Assembly: GCF_018613875.1 (NCBI RefSeq)
Contig: NZ_JAGGPJ010000018.1
Coordinates: forward strand, 48,971 to 112,970
Length of the DNA stretch: 64,000 bases
Direction of reading: 5' to 3'
From: Arthrobacter sp. ISL-28
Lineage (GTDB): Bacteria; Actinomycetota; Actinomycetes; Actinomycetales; Micrococcaceae
Shown: piece after piece, positions 9,453 to 17,150 of the stretch
Position numbering within the stretch: the first letter of the stretch is position 1
Layout of the letters: each line of letters begins with the position of its first letter
Notes under the pieces: generated by a model
Told to the model about the DNA's origin: nothing
Database searches by the model: none
Seen by the model: only the letters and a program-made list of their open reading frames with translations
Made by a program: the position numbers and the translations under genes

Positions 9453-9758
9453 ATGAGCGACAACGTCACCGCAGCGGAGGCCGCGGCCTGTTCGTCACGC
9501 AGCTTTGACGTGCAGCTGCTGGCGGGCCGCGTCGAGGCCTGCGCGGACCAGCTGGACGCCGTTCTGGCCAGCCTGTCGCAGCTGCAGCTGATGGATTGGC
9601 AGTCGCCTGCCGGCATCGCCTACCGGACGAGCATCGGGCTGCAGGCCGCCGCCCTGGCGAGGGCGAGGGATCGCCTGAACTCGGCGGCGGTGGCCGTCCG
9701 CCGGCATGCCCAGAACGTGTCGGTGTCGTCCATGCGGACAGCGGCAGGTGGCTACTGA
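9453..9758 (+). CDS. Small WXG100-like helical protein
   Basis: A 101-residue, Ala-rich protein predicted to be two helices around MDWQSPAGIAYR, which resembles the WxG/WxS turn of WXG100 (ESAT-6-like, PF06013) proteins: a W-x-S/G turn followed by a helix with conserved Y/R. The remainder, LQAAALARARDRLNSAAVAV, is a second amphipathic helix. AGGGG lies about 8 nt before the ATG. The stop codon overlaps the start of the next gene (ATGA), so the two are translationally coupled. No type VII secretion ATPase or membrane component is visible in the window. A WXG100-type secreted partner is an inference; a generic helical chaperone for the hydrolase is an alternative. Confidence 0.6.
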   Translation: MSDNVTAAEAAACSSRSFDVQLLAGRVEACADQLDAVLASLSQLQLMDWQSPAGIAYRTSIGLQAAALARARDRLNSAAVAVRRHAQNVSVSSMRTAAGGY

Positions 9759-11233
9759 TGGCTGAGGTGACGCCGTCTGGGAGCGGCGGCCCGGTACGGC
9801 CCCTAGGGCCGGCGTCGGACGGCCACCTCTCAGTTCGGGGCGGAGTGGGTGGAATTGCGTTCCAGCTGGAGGAGCTGGCCGGCGGCGCGAAGGATCTGGA
9901 CGGATTCGCCGCGGATCTGGCCTCTGTGGAACTGTCGGTCCAGCGAATCTGGTCGGAGCTGTGCCCGTATGAAAACGATCCGCGGTCAAGCGGCGTCGAA
10001 GCACTCACCGCCGTCTGGGAGGGACGCCGCGCGGTGGCGGCGGTGAGGGAGGAGCTCCAGGGCATGGGAAGCTTGGTGCGTGCCTGCCAGCGGGACTATG
10101 AAGACGCCGACCAGCGAGGTGTGGCTCATCTTCGCCTCGGCAGCGATTCGCTGAGGCTCTTGCCGCCGCAGCTTCTGGATCTGCTTCTCGGCGGATTCCC
10201 TAACCCGTATAGCCCGGATCTCAGCCGGCTGTTCAACAGGGACAGCATGGAGGCGCTCGCCGGCAACTATCCGGTCATCCTCAGCCTGATGGGGGCGAAA
10301 CCGAAGCTGGTGCTCGAGGCAGTCACCATGGCGGCGGCAACCGGAATGCAGGGGTCCGGTGTCCCCCACGTGGTCCGCATGCTGGCCAACGGCGTGATGC
10401 CCCATCTCAAGCCGCGCCGGGTCACCGCAGCCGCGGAGCTAAGCTCCGACATCACCCTTGACACTTCACCGGCGGGACTGCTGGCAAGGGCACGGGCGGT
10501 GGATGCCGACGGCCGGGGCAAGATCGAAATCATCAGGACAGCCGGCGCGGGGCGCGAGGCATTCATTGTCATTGTTCCGGGCACCCAGCCGGGAGATGCC
10601 GGCGGCCCCAACCCATTAGATGAGGCAGGAATCGCCGAAGGACTGGGGTATTGCTCCCAGTACACGAGCTCCGCCATCCGGGCAGCGCTGCAGCAGGCCG
10701 GAGCGGAGGCCGGCGCCCAAGTGGTGGCCGTTGGCTACAGCCAGGGCGGAATCCACGCCATGAACCTGAGCCAGGACAAGGCCTTCCTCGCGGAATACGA
10801 CCTCAAATACGTGCTCACGGCAGGGTCCCCGGTGGGCGACATAATGCCGGAACCGGGCATCCGCAGCCTGCATCTGGAACACCGGCAGGACTGGGTGCCG
10901 GGCAGCGAAGGGGCGCCCAACCCGGATACCCGGGACCGTGTGACCGTCACGCTCGAGGACCGCGTACTCACGCCTCCGGGCGAGGAATCCGGGCTGGGTC
11001 CGGGGCACCGGCTTACCCATTATGAAGCCGGTGCCCGCGCGGTAGCCGCGAGCAGCGACCCCTCGCTGATGGCGTCAACAGGCGTGCTCGCCGGCGTGGT
11101 GGGCGCCGGGGGAGCCGCCACGGCAACCCGGTTCCAGCTGGTCCGTACGGCCAAGGTGCCGGAGCCCCAGCGCTATCACGTGGATCCGCGCCCGGCCAAG
11201 CAGTCGGACATTCGGCCCGCGGGTGGCCGGTAG
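9758..11233 (+). CDS. Alpha/beta hydrolase-like protein with helical N-terminal region, coupled to WXG100-like gene
   Basis: A 491-residue protein. The C-terminal half carries VVAVGYSQGGIHAMNL with a G-x-S-x-G nucleophile elbow; the putative nucleophile is Ser328. A strand-like FIVIVPGTQPGD stands ahead of it where an oxyanion segment is expected. The first ~190 residues are mostly helical (FQLEELAGGAKDLDGFAADL) and resemble the long-helix head of WXG/LXG-type secreted effectors more than a lipase domain. There is no signal peptide. The ATG at 9758 shares its A with the preceding TGA stop. An esterase or lipase exported by a WXG-type system is my inference; substrate unknown. Confidence 0.7.
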   Translation: MAEVTPSGSGGPVRPLGPASDGHLSVRGGVGGIAFQLEELAGGAKDLDGFAADLASVELSVQRIWSELCPYENDPRSSGVEALTAVWEGRRAVAAVREELQGMGSLVRACQRDYEDADQRGVAHLRLGSDSLRLLPPQLLDLLLGGFPNPYSPDLSRLFNRDSMEALAGNYPVILSLMGAKPKLVLEAVTMAAATGMQGSGVPHVVRMLANGVMPHLKPRRVTAAAELSSDITLDTSPAGLLARARAVDADGRGKIEIIRTAGAGREAFIVIVPGTQPGDAGGPNPLDEAGIAEGLGYCSQYTSSAIRAALQQAGAEAGAQVVAVGYSQGGIHAMNLSQDKAFLAEYDLKYVLTAGSPVGDIMPEPGIRSLHLEHRQDWVPGSEGAPNPDTRDRVTVTLEDRVLTPPGEESGLGPGHRLTHYEAGARAVAASSDPSLMASTGVLAGVVGAGGAATATRFQLVRTAKVPEPQRYHVDPRPAKQSDIRPAGGR

Positions 11234-11284
11234 GATGCTGCCGCTGGCGCCGCTGCATTCGGCAGGATGCTGCCGAGGACGCCG

Positions 11285-11710
11285 CTACCGGTGGCGGGCG
11301 CCCGGGATCCTGTCTGCCACCAGGGAAACGATGGTGATGATGATGGCGGCCAGCACAGCCGTCCAGAAGAAGGAGTCAATCGTGAGATGTACCGGCGTGT
11401 AGCTGCTGATCCAGGACGTCAGGTACAGCATGGCCGCATTGATGACGATCGTGAACAGTCCCAGTGTGAGGATGGTGATCGGCAGGGACAGGAAGCTGAC
11501 GATCGGCCGCACGAAGGCGTTGACTACCCCGAAAATCAGTCCGACAAACAAGTACGCCAAGATAATGCCAGCAGCGTCTGTCCACTGGACACCCGTCTGT
11601 GCCACCGCTTCTCCTGCTGCCGGGGTGAAGATGTCCAGTCCGGGCAAAATCCAGCTGGCAATCCACAGGGCCAGTCCATTAATGAGCACCCGCATGATGA
11701 AAGAACGCAT
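11285..11710 (-). CDS. Phage holin family 4-like membrane protein (YvlD type)
   Basis: A 141-residue integral membrane protein with four hydrophobic segments (about residues 5-22, 45-65, 70-95 and 112-132). Conserved YLFVGLIFGVVNAFVRPIV matches the PF04020/COG1950 family, named after phage holins but mostly chromosomal and of unknown role, often linked to envelope stress. The ATG at 11710 has no Shine-Dalgarno sequence; a second ATG at 11695 is possible. The gene ends convergently with the hydrolase gene. There are no other phage genes nearby. Confidence 0.8.
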   Translation of the reverse strand: MRSFIMRVLINGLALWIASWILPGLDIFTPAAGEAVAQTGVQWTDAAGIILAYLFVGLIFGVVNAFVRPIVSFLSLPITILTLGLFTIVINAAMLYLTSWISSYTPVHLTIDSFFWTAVLAAIIITIVSLVADRIPGARHR

Positions 11711-11831
11711 GCGCCCATGCTGTCATACCGGCCTGTCATGGAGTCCCGCCACAGGCGGGCCGGGCTGATCACCTGCCGCGCCACAGGCCCGGGCCGCGAT
11801 GCTGGTGTTTCGCCGATCACGACACATCATC

Positions 11832-11889
11832 AAGCAACGGAAAGAGGGCGATGGCACAAGGCTTCGCCATCACCCTCGTTCCGTTGCTT
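11832..11889. terminator. Long inverted repeat, probable terminator of the MHS permease gene
   Basis: Arms at 11832-11855 and 11866-11889 (24 nt each, starting AAGCAACGGAA) pair with two mismatches around a 10-nt loop. It sits 19 bp past the permease stop codon, upstream of the holin-like gene on the same strand. There is no U-tract. The arm length and near-perfect symmetry would also fit a small palindromic repeat element. Confidence 0.6.
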
Positions 11890-11908
11890 ATGGTGCGGGA
11901 AGGCCGGT

Positions 11909-13246
11909 TTATTGCACGGGGTTGCCCAGTTCGCGGAGGGGTGTCTTGCTGGTTTCACGCGCCCACAGGGCACCGGCGATGGCGAGGACCGAGGATCCCG
12001 CGACAATCCAGGCCGCGGGGCCCCAGTTGGCCTTGTCCGCGCCGACGAGGGCGGTGCCCAGCAGGGGGGTGAAGCCTGCGCACAGGATGCCGACCTGCAG
12101 GCCGATGGCCATGCCGGAGTAGCGGACCTTGACGTTGAAGAGTTCGGAGAACCAGGCGGGGTAGATGGCGTTGGACATGGCGTAGGTGCCGGCGGTGATC
12201 AGGGTGCTCGTGAGGAAGATCATGGGGATGTTGCCGGTGGAGATGACCGAGAAGTATACGAAGATCATGGCTCCGGATCCCAGGACGCCGGTGATGAAGA
12301 CGGGGCGGCGTCCGAGTTTGTCGGACAGGCGGGCCATGAGGGGTTGGGTTCCGATGGCGAGGATGTTGCCGAGGATGCTGACCCAGAGCATGGTGGAGGC
12401 CGGGACGCCGACGGTGACGGCGTAGGCGAGTCCGAAGGACTGCATGAAGGTGTTGGTGACGGTTTCAAAGGACATCAGGGCAACCTGGAAGAACTGTGCC
12501 GGGTGGGTTTTGAACATCTTGGCGAAGGGGAGTTTGACGAGTTCGCCGTGGTCGTGTTTTTCCTCGAAGACTTCCGGTTCGTCCAGGGAGCGGCGGACGA
12601 GGTAGGCGACGATGAGCACGATGATGGAGAGCCAGAACGGGATGCGCCAGCCCCAGGCCAGACGGTCGGCTTCGCTCATTGCAGCCACGGGGAGGAAGGC
12701 CAGGGAGGCCAGGACGATGCCGGCGGAGATGCCGCTCATGGCGAAGCTGGCGAAGAAGCCGCGGCGGCCTTCGGGGGCTTCCTCGGTGGACAGGGCTGAT
12801 GCGCCGGCTGTCTCTGCGCCGGCGGAGAGTCCCTGCATGAGGCGCAGCAGCACGAGCAGGGCCGGTGCCCAGTAGCCGGCGGTGTTGAAGTCGGGCAGGA
12901 CGCCGATGAGGAAGGTCGCGGCCCCCATGAAGACCAGGGTCAGCACGAGGGTGTTCTTGCGGCCGATCTTGTCACCCAGGTGCCCGAAGACGACGGCGCC
13001 GAACGGCCGCGCGACGTACGCGACGCCGAAGGTGGCGAAGGAAGCCAGCAAGGCAATGGTGGGGTCACCGGACGGGAAGAAGATCTTCGAGAAGATCAGC
13101 GACGCTGCCGTGGCGTAGATGAAGAAGTCGTAGTACTCCAGGGCCCCGCCAAGGAACGCGGCCAGGGCTGCCTTCTTGGCGCGCTTGAGCCGCCGTTGCG
13201 CCTCGGCGGGCGATGGGGCCTCTGGCCTTGCTGCGATGTTCGTCAT
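11909..13246 (-). CDS. MFS permease, metabolite:H+ symporter (MHS) family
   Basis: A 445-residue protein with 12 predicted membrane segments. FLGGALEYYDFFIYATAA at the first segment, GHLGDKIGRKNTL in loop 2-3 and GLSAGAETAGASALSTEEAP near segment 5 are typical of the MHS group (ShiA, ProP, KgtP, PcaT relatives), which import organic acids, shikimate-like compounds or osmolytes with protons. The ATG at 13246 follows GGAAGGAAG. Upstream, at 13286-13322, is a compound palindrome, and an IclR gene stands 470 bp away in the opposite direction; IclR proteins often govern aromatic- or organic-acid uptake, so that class of substrate is plausible. Confidence 0.88.
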   Translation of the reverse strand: MTNIAARPEAPSPAEAQRRLKRAKKAALAAFLGGALEYYDFFIYATAASLIFSKIFFPSGDPTIALLASFATFGVAYVARPFGAVVFGHLGDKIGRKNTLVLTLVFMGAATFLIGVLPDFNTAGYWAPALLVLLRLMQGLSAGAETAGASALSTEEAPEGRRGFFASFAMSGISAGIVLASLAFLPVAAMSEADRLAWGWRIPFWLSIIVLIVAYLVRRSLDEPEVFEEKHDHGELVKLPFAKMFKTHPAQFFQVALMSFETVTNTFMQSFGLAYAVTVGVPASTMLWVSILGNILAIGTQPLMARLSDKLGRRPVFITGVLGSGAMIFVYFSVISTGNIPMIFLTSTLITAGTYAMSNAIYPAWFSELFNVKVRYSGMAIGLQVGILCAGFTPLLGTALVGADKANWGPAAWIVAGSSVLAIAGALWARETSKTPLRELGNPVQ

Positions 13247-13285
13247 GGACTTCCTTCCACGCTGAAGGCGTTGGGTCTTGGAGAT

Positions 13286-13322
13286 TGTGCGCATGCCGCA
13301 CAACTGTGCGAAATGCGATTTC
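13286..13322. promoter_or_regulatory. Compound palindromic operator before the MHS permease
   Basis: Three alternating half-sites TGTGCG (13286-13291), CGCACA (13297-13302) and TGTGCG (13305-13310) form two interlocking dyads with 5- and 2-bp spacers, followed by GAAAT-GCG-ATTTC (13310-13322). It lies 40-76 bp upstream of the permease ATG. Binding by the nearby IclR regulator is inferred. Confidence 0.65.
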
Positions 13323-13420
13323 TTAAGAGCATACTAGGCAGTGAGTCGGATCACAACGCTCGTGCCTGCTAAGGAGTTCTCAACGAAACCAGGCGGCCAC
13401 TCGTCAACGAAAGGCATCAC

Positions 13421-13504
13421 ATGAAAGACCGCGATGAAGCGCCGCGTCTGTTCCTGATCGGTTCTGCTGCCTCCCTAGGCGATGTCCCCCGGGCCGTGGA
13501 GTGA
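13421..13504 (+). CDS. Possible 27-residue ORF or gene remnant
   Basis: An ATG with AAAGG 6 nt upstream opens a 27-codon frame, MKDRDEAPRLFLIGSAAS onwards, ending in TGA. I recognise no family. It could be a leader peptide, the remnant of a deleted gene, or chance; its only support is the ribosome-binding site. Confidence 0.2.
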   Translation: MKDRDEAPRLFLIGSAASLGDVPRAVE

Positions 13505-13716
13505 GCAGGCCGTGGCCATGATTCCCATTTTGGGACTGGATCAATGGGCTGGATCCCTGATGCGGGAGACCTTGGTGCTTCTGGAGGAGGGGAACTGAAT
13601 CTGGGGCGGGACCACGGCCGCCGCTTCAGGCCACTGCCCCGATATGATCGAAAAGGCTCTGAGACCCGGCACGCCGTACGGGCCAGCCAGCGCATTCGGA
13701 GAGGAACGCGAAGTCC

Positions 13717-14514
13717 ATGGAGGAGCAGCCAGCCTACTTTGTGAAGTCGGTTGAGAAGGCGTTTGACGTCCTGCTCGCCTTCACCACCGAACACCCGCAG
13801 CTCACCGTCTCGCAGATTGCAGCGCGGACGGACATGACCCGGGCGTCCGCCCGGCGCTTCCTGATGACCCTCGCGGATCTCGGTTATCTTCGGGCTGAGG
13901 GCTCCACCTACGAATTGACGGCACGTTCGCTGGACGTCGGCAGGTCCTTCCTGGCCGGCCTGACGCTGCCAAGGGTGGCGGAACCACACCTGAAGGCTCT
14001 GGCCGAAAGCCTGAACGAGACAACAGCCTTGTGCATCCTGGAGGGCCCTGACGTGGTCTACGTAGCCTGCGTACCGTCCCCAAGGCTGCTCAGCGTCTCC
14101 ATTACCGTGGGTACCAGGTTCCCGGCCTGGGCAACCTCCATGGGCCGCGTGCTCCTTGCCGGGCTGCCGGAGCCGGAACTCCAAAAATACCTCCAGGAGG
14201 TTCAGTTGCAGCGGTTCACCGGGCGCAAAATCAGCAGCCCCGAACAACTCCGGTCCGAGGTGGAATCAGCACTGTCCAGGGGCTGGTCCATGGTTTCAGA
14301 GGAGCTGGAGGACGGCCTGCGCGGTGTGGCAGTCCCCGTCTGGCGGGGCAACGAGATGGTCGCGGCGGCGAACGTCTCCCTGCAGACGCATCGGGCGTCA
14401 GCGGAAGCAATCGAAGAGACCGTTGTGCCACGGCTTCAGGAAACTGCGCGCGCGATAGCCCTCGACTTTGGCGGACCCCATGCTGCTGCCCCCTCTCCCA
14501 AGCTGAACGCCTAG
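13717..14514 (+). CDS. IclR family transcriptional regulator (PcaR/PobR-like)
   Basis: A 265-residue regulator. An N-terminal winged helix-turn-helix (TVSQIAARTDMTRASARRFL, about residues 27-46) is followed by the IclR effector domain (PF01614) with SLNETTALCILEGPDVVYVA and TRFPAWATSMGRVLLAGL. The SxGRVLLA segment is characteristic of the Pca/Pob group controlling aromatic-acid catabolism. GAGAGGAA precedes the ATG. It faces away from the MHS permease across 470 bp that contains a compound palindrome. The simplest reading is effector-responsive control of that permease; no catabolic genes for aromatics are in the window. Confidence 0.9.
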   Translation: MEEQPAYFVKSVEKAFDVLLAFTTEHPQLTVSQIAARTDMTRASARRFLMTLADLGYLRAEGSTYELTARSLDVGRSFLAGLTLPRVAEPHLKALAESLNETTALCILEGPDVVYVACVPSPRLLSVSITVGTRFPAWATSMGRVLLAGLPEPELQKYLQEVQLQRFTGRKISSPEQLRSEVESALSRGWSMVSEELEDGLRGVAVPVWRGNEMVAAANVSLQTHRASAEAIEETVVPRLQETARAIALDFGGPHAAAPSPKLNA

Positions 14515-14638
14515 CGAAGAAGCGGCGGCGGCGCGCACCACGCGAAGACGGTCCAATCTTCGTAACTGGCCGCACAGCGGCAGCCGCATGCCCGCACATT
14601 GCGGTAAGGGGGCAGAACCGCGGACGCAGAGGGCGAAG

Positions 14639-14644
14639 TAGGCT
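14639..14644 (+). promoter_or_regulatory. -10 box (TAGGCT) of a leaderless promoter
   Basis: TAGGCT ends 7 nt before the aminotransferase ATG at 14652, and no ribosome-binding site is present. Confidence 0.6.
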
Positions 14645-14651
14645 AGTTGGC

Positions 14652-15770
14652 ATGACTTCATCTGAGACCATGGCGGGCGGCGTCAGGCCGAGACCGGTAG
14701 TTGACCGGTTGCCCCGCTACGCTGCAGGCAAGCCGCCGGTCGCCGTCGACGGCCTGGCCAGCTACAAGCTGTCGTCCAACGAAAACCCGCTGCCGCCGAT
14801 TCCGGCGGTGGTCGAAGCCATTGCGGCGCAGACGGACTTTAACCGCTACCCGGACCCGCTCAGCACCAAGCTCCGGACCGCGCTGGCCGACTTCCTTGAG
14901 GTGCCGGCCGAGGACATAGTCACCGGGGCGGGCAGCCTCGGGGCCCTCAATCAGTTGCTGGCCGCGTTCGCCGGCCAGAACGACGACGGCAAGGCCGACG
15001 AAGTCATCTATGCCTGGCGGTCCTTCGAGGCTTATCCCATCTGCGTCGGCCTGTCGGGTGCCCACAGCGTCCGGATTCCCCTTACTCCGGACGGACGGCA
15101 CGATCTCGACGCCATGGCCGCAGCAGTGACTGTGCGTACCAAGGTGATCCTGCTGTGCACTCCGAACAACCCCACCGGCCCCGTTGTGACGGCCGAGGAG
15201 ACCGAGCGGTTCATCAACGGCGTCCCCTCGGATGTCGTGGTGGTCATCGACGAGGCCTACCAGGAGTTCGTCCGGGCGGAAGACGCGGTAGATGGCATCC
15301 GGATGTACCGGAAATACCCCAATGTCGTGGTCCTCAGGACCTTCTCGAAGGCCCACGGCCTGGCTGGCCTCCGGGTGGGATACAGCGTGTCCCAGCCTGG
15401 GCTCACGCAGTATCTGCGGGTCGCCGCCACGCCGTTTGCAGTCTCCCAGATTGCTGAACAGGCCGCCGTAGTGTCGCTCCAGAATTTCGACCAGGTTGTA
15501 GAAAGGGTACAAAGCCTGGTGGATGAGCGGGACCGCGTTACCGCCGGTCTCCGTGACCTGGGTTGGTTTATTCCGGAGGCGGAAGGGAATTTCGTGTGGC
15601 TGGATCTCGGGGAGAACAGCGCTGAATTCGCCCAGCTGGCAGGGGAGCGGGCGCTTTCGGTCCGTGCGTTTGGCACTGAGGGCGTGCGGGTCAGCATCGG
15701 CGAACCCGAGGCCAATAGCCGCTTCCTTGAGCTCTGTGCGATCTATACAAAACCGCCACGACGTTCCTAG
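14652..15770 (+). CDS. hisC: Histidinol-phosphate/aromatic aminotransferase (HisC/Pat family)
   Basis: A 372-residue fold-type I PLP aminotransferase. YKLSSNENPLPP near residue 38 is the HisC/Pat substrate-binding segment, CTPNNPTGP is the PLP-ring contact, and TFSKAHGLAGLRVGY carries the PLP lysine (Lys233). The family converts histidinol phosphate or phenylpyruvate/imidazole-acetol phosphate with glutamate. It is not in a histidine operon and sits immediately before a 2-oxoacid dehydrogenase operon, so an aromatic (Pat-like) or general role is at least as likely as histidine synthesis; the symbol names the family. The gene appears leaderless. Confidence 0.88.
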   Translation: MTSSETMAGGVRPRPVVDRLPRYAAGKPPVAVDGLASYKLSSNENPLPPIPAVVEAIAAQTDFNRYPDPLSTKLRTALADFLEVPAEDIVTGAGSLGALNQLLAAFAGQNDDGKADEVIYAWRSFEAYPICVGLSGAHSVRIPLTPDGRHDLDAMAAAVTVRTKVILLCTPNNPTGPVVTAEETERFINGVPSDVVVVIDEAYQEFVRAEDAVDGIRMYRKYPNVVVLRTFSKAHGLAGLRVGYSVSQPGLTQYLRVAATPFAVSQIAEQAAVVSLQNFDQVVERVQSLVDERDRVTAGLRDLGWFIPEAEGNFVWLDLGENSAEFAQLAGERALSVRAFGTEGVRVSIGEPEANSRFLELCAIYTKPPRRS

Positions 15771-15829
15771 CGCTTAACAAACGCCCGGCCCAACCTACGC
15801 CGGATAAAGTAAGGAACAGTAAGCCAGAA

Positions 15830-15871
15830 ATATATGCCGTATCGGGAATGTATTCCTTATGCGGCATATAT
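15830..15871. promoter_or_regulatory. 42-bp dyad operator before the E1/E2 operon
   Basis: The outer arms ATATATGCCG (15830-15839) and CGGCATATAT (15862-15871) are perfect. An inner GGAAT-GT-ATTCC (15845-15856) shares the same centre at 15850.5. In all 17 of 21 base pairs match across 42 bp. It ends 46 bp before the E1 alpha ATG, a natural place for a repressor or activator site. The AT-rich composition stands out from the surrounding DNA. The cognate regulator is not evident. Confidence 0.75.
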
Positions 15872-15917
15872 CCCAGCGAATTTGCAAGCATCCGGATGCG
15901 GCAAGCAAGGAGACGGT

Positions 15918-17150
15918 ATGGGCGCAACACATCTGCCCTCCACCGAGTTCGACGGAACAGAGCTGGACGACCAGCTAGAGGCCGAGGCCGAGGCTGCCTT
16001 GGGCGAGCCCTCCGCCGAGATGGTCCAACTGCTTGGGCCGGACGGCACGCTCGGAACGGATTCCGTGTTCTCCGAGTACGCCGCCAGGCTGGATGCGGAA
16101 AAGCTCCGCGGTTTCTACGCCGACATGGCGGCGATCCGGCGCTTCGACCAGGAAGCCACCGCCCTGCAGCGTCAGGGCCAGCTGGCGCTGTGGGTCCCGC
16201 TGACGGGCCAGGAGGCCGCCCAGATCGGCTCCGGACGGGCCAGCCAGCCGCAAGACTACATCTTCCCTACCTACCGCGAGCACGGGGTTGCCCTCACAAG
16301 AAACGTGGACCTGGCAGAGCTTCTGCGGCAGTTCCGCGGCATCTCCAACGGTGGCTGGAACCCCAAGGACACCAACTTCCACCTGTACACGCTGGTCCTG
16401 GCGGCCCAGACGCCGCACGCCGTGGGCTATGCCATGGGGATCCAGCGCGACCAGCGGCTGGCTGAGGCCAACCGCCTGTCCGACTCCCAGCCAGCCGAGC
16501 CCAAGGCCGCCGTCATGGTCTACTTTGGCGACGGCGCCAGCTCCGAGGGCGATGTCCACGAATCCATGGTCTTCGCGTCCTCCTACAAAGCCCCCGTGGT
16601 CTTCTTCTGCCAGAACAACCACTGGGCCATCTCCGTGCCTACGGCCGTTCAGACCCGAATCCCGCTGTCCAACCGCGCCAAGGGCTACGGCTTCCCGGGG
16701 ATCCGCGTGGACGGCAACGACGTCATCGCCGTGCACGCCGTCACTGAATGGGCGCTCGAGCACGCGCGCCAGGGGAACGGTCCGGTGCTGATCGAGGCCT
16801 TCACCTACCGCGTGGGCGCCCATACCACCGCGGACGATCCCACGAAGTACCGGGAGTCCTCCGAGGAAGCGCTGTGGAGGGCGAAGGACCCCTTGGAGCG
16901 GCTGGAGAAGTACCTCCGCTCCGAGGACATGGCCGATGACGCCTTCTTTGAGAAGGTGGCCGCTGACGGCGATGAACTTGCGGCGTACATCCGCAAGTCA
17001 ACCTATGATTCGGACACCCCGGACATCCGGGCGGCCTTCGCCAATACGTATGTGGAGGCACATCCCCTCGTGGCCGAGGAACTGGCCTGGTTCGAGGAGT
17101 ACGCTGCGGGATTTGCCGGCGAGGACACCGCGGAAGGGGCTGGCCACTGA
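15918..17150 (+). CDS. bkdA: 2-oxoacid dehydrogenase E1 component, alpha subunit (branched-chain type)
   Basis: A 410-residue thiamine-diphosphate subunit. The TPP motif runs from GDGASSEGDVHESM (about residue 204) to FFCQNNHWAISVPT, and VGAHTTADDPTKYR is the conserved phosphorylation-loop region of E1 alpha proteins. With E1 beta and E2 it decarboxylates a 2-oxoacid and makes acyl-CoA. The acidic N-terminal ~60 residues precede the catalytic core. The ATG at 15918 follows AAGGAG; an in-frame ATG at 15834 lies inside the operator and is rejected. The next gene overlaps it (ATGA). Branched-chain 2-oxoacids are the likely substrate, since actinobacterial pyruvate dehydrogenase is normally the AceE type. 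Confidence 0.9.
   Translation: MGATHLPSTEFDGTELDDQLEAEAEAALGEPSAEMVQLLGPDGTLGTDSVFSEYAARLDAEKLRGFYADMAAIRRFDQEATALQRQGQLALWVPLTGQEAAQIGSGRASQPQDYIFPTYREHGVALTRNVDLAELLRQFRGISNGGWNPKDTNFHLYTLVLAAQTPHAVGYAMGIQRDQRLAEANRLSDSQPAEPKAAVMVYFGDGASSEGDVHESMVFASSYKAPVVFFCQNNHWAISVPTAVQTRIPLSNRAKGYGFPGIRVDGNDVIAVHAVTEWALEHARQGNGPVLIEAFTYRVGAHTTADDPTKYRESSEEALWRAKDPLERLEKYLRSEDMADDAFFEKVAADGDELAAYIRKSTYDSDTPDIRAAFANTYVEAHPLVAEELAWFEEYAAGFAGEDTAEGAGH

Larger units (their letters stand above)
13247..13716. other. Divergent intergenic region between MHS permease and IclR regulator
   Basis: These 470 bp carry the compound operator (13286-13322), then a possible 27-codon ORF (13421-13504), then about 200 bp in which I see nothing recognisable before the AGAGGAA ribosome-binding site of the IclR gene. 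Confidence 0.6.

Noticed and set aside
11285..11710. Prophage remnant, because of the holin-like gene
   Set aside because: The YvlD-type family is mostly chromosomal and no capsid, tail, integrase or attachment sequence is near.
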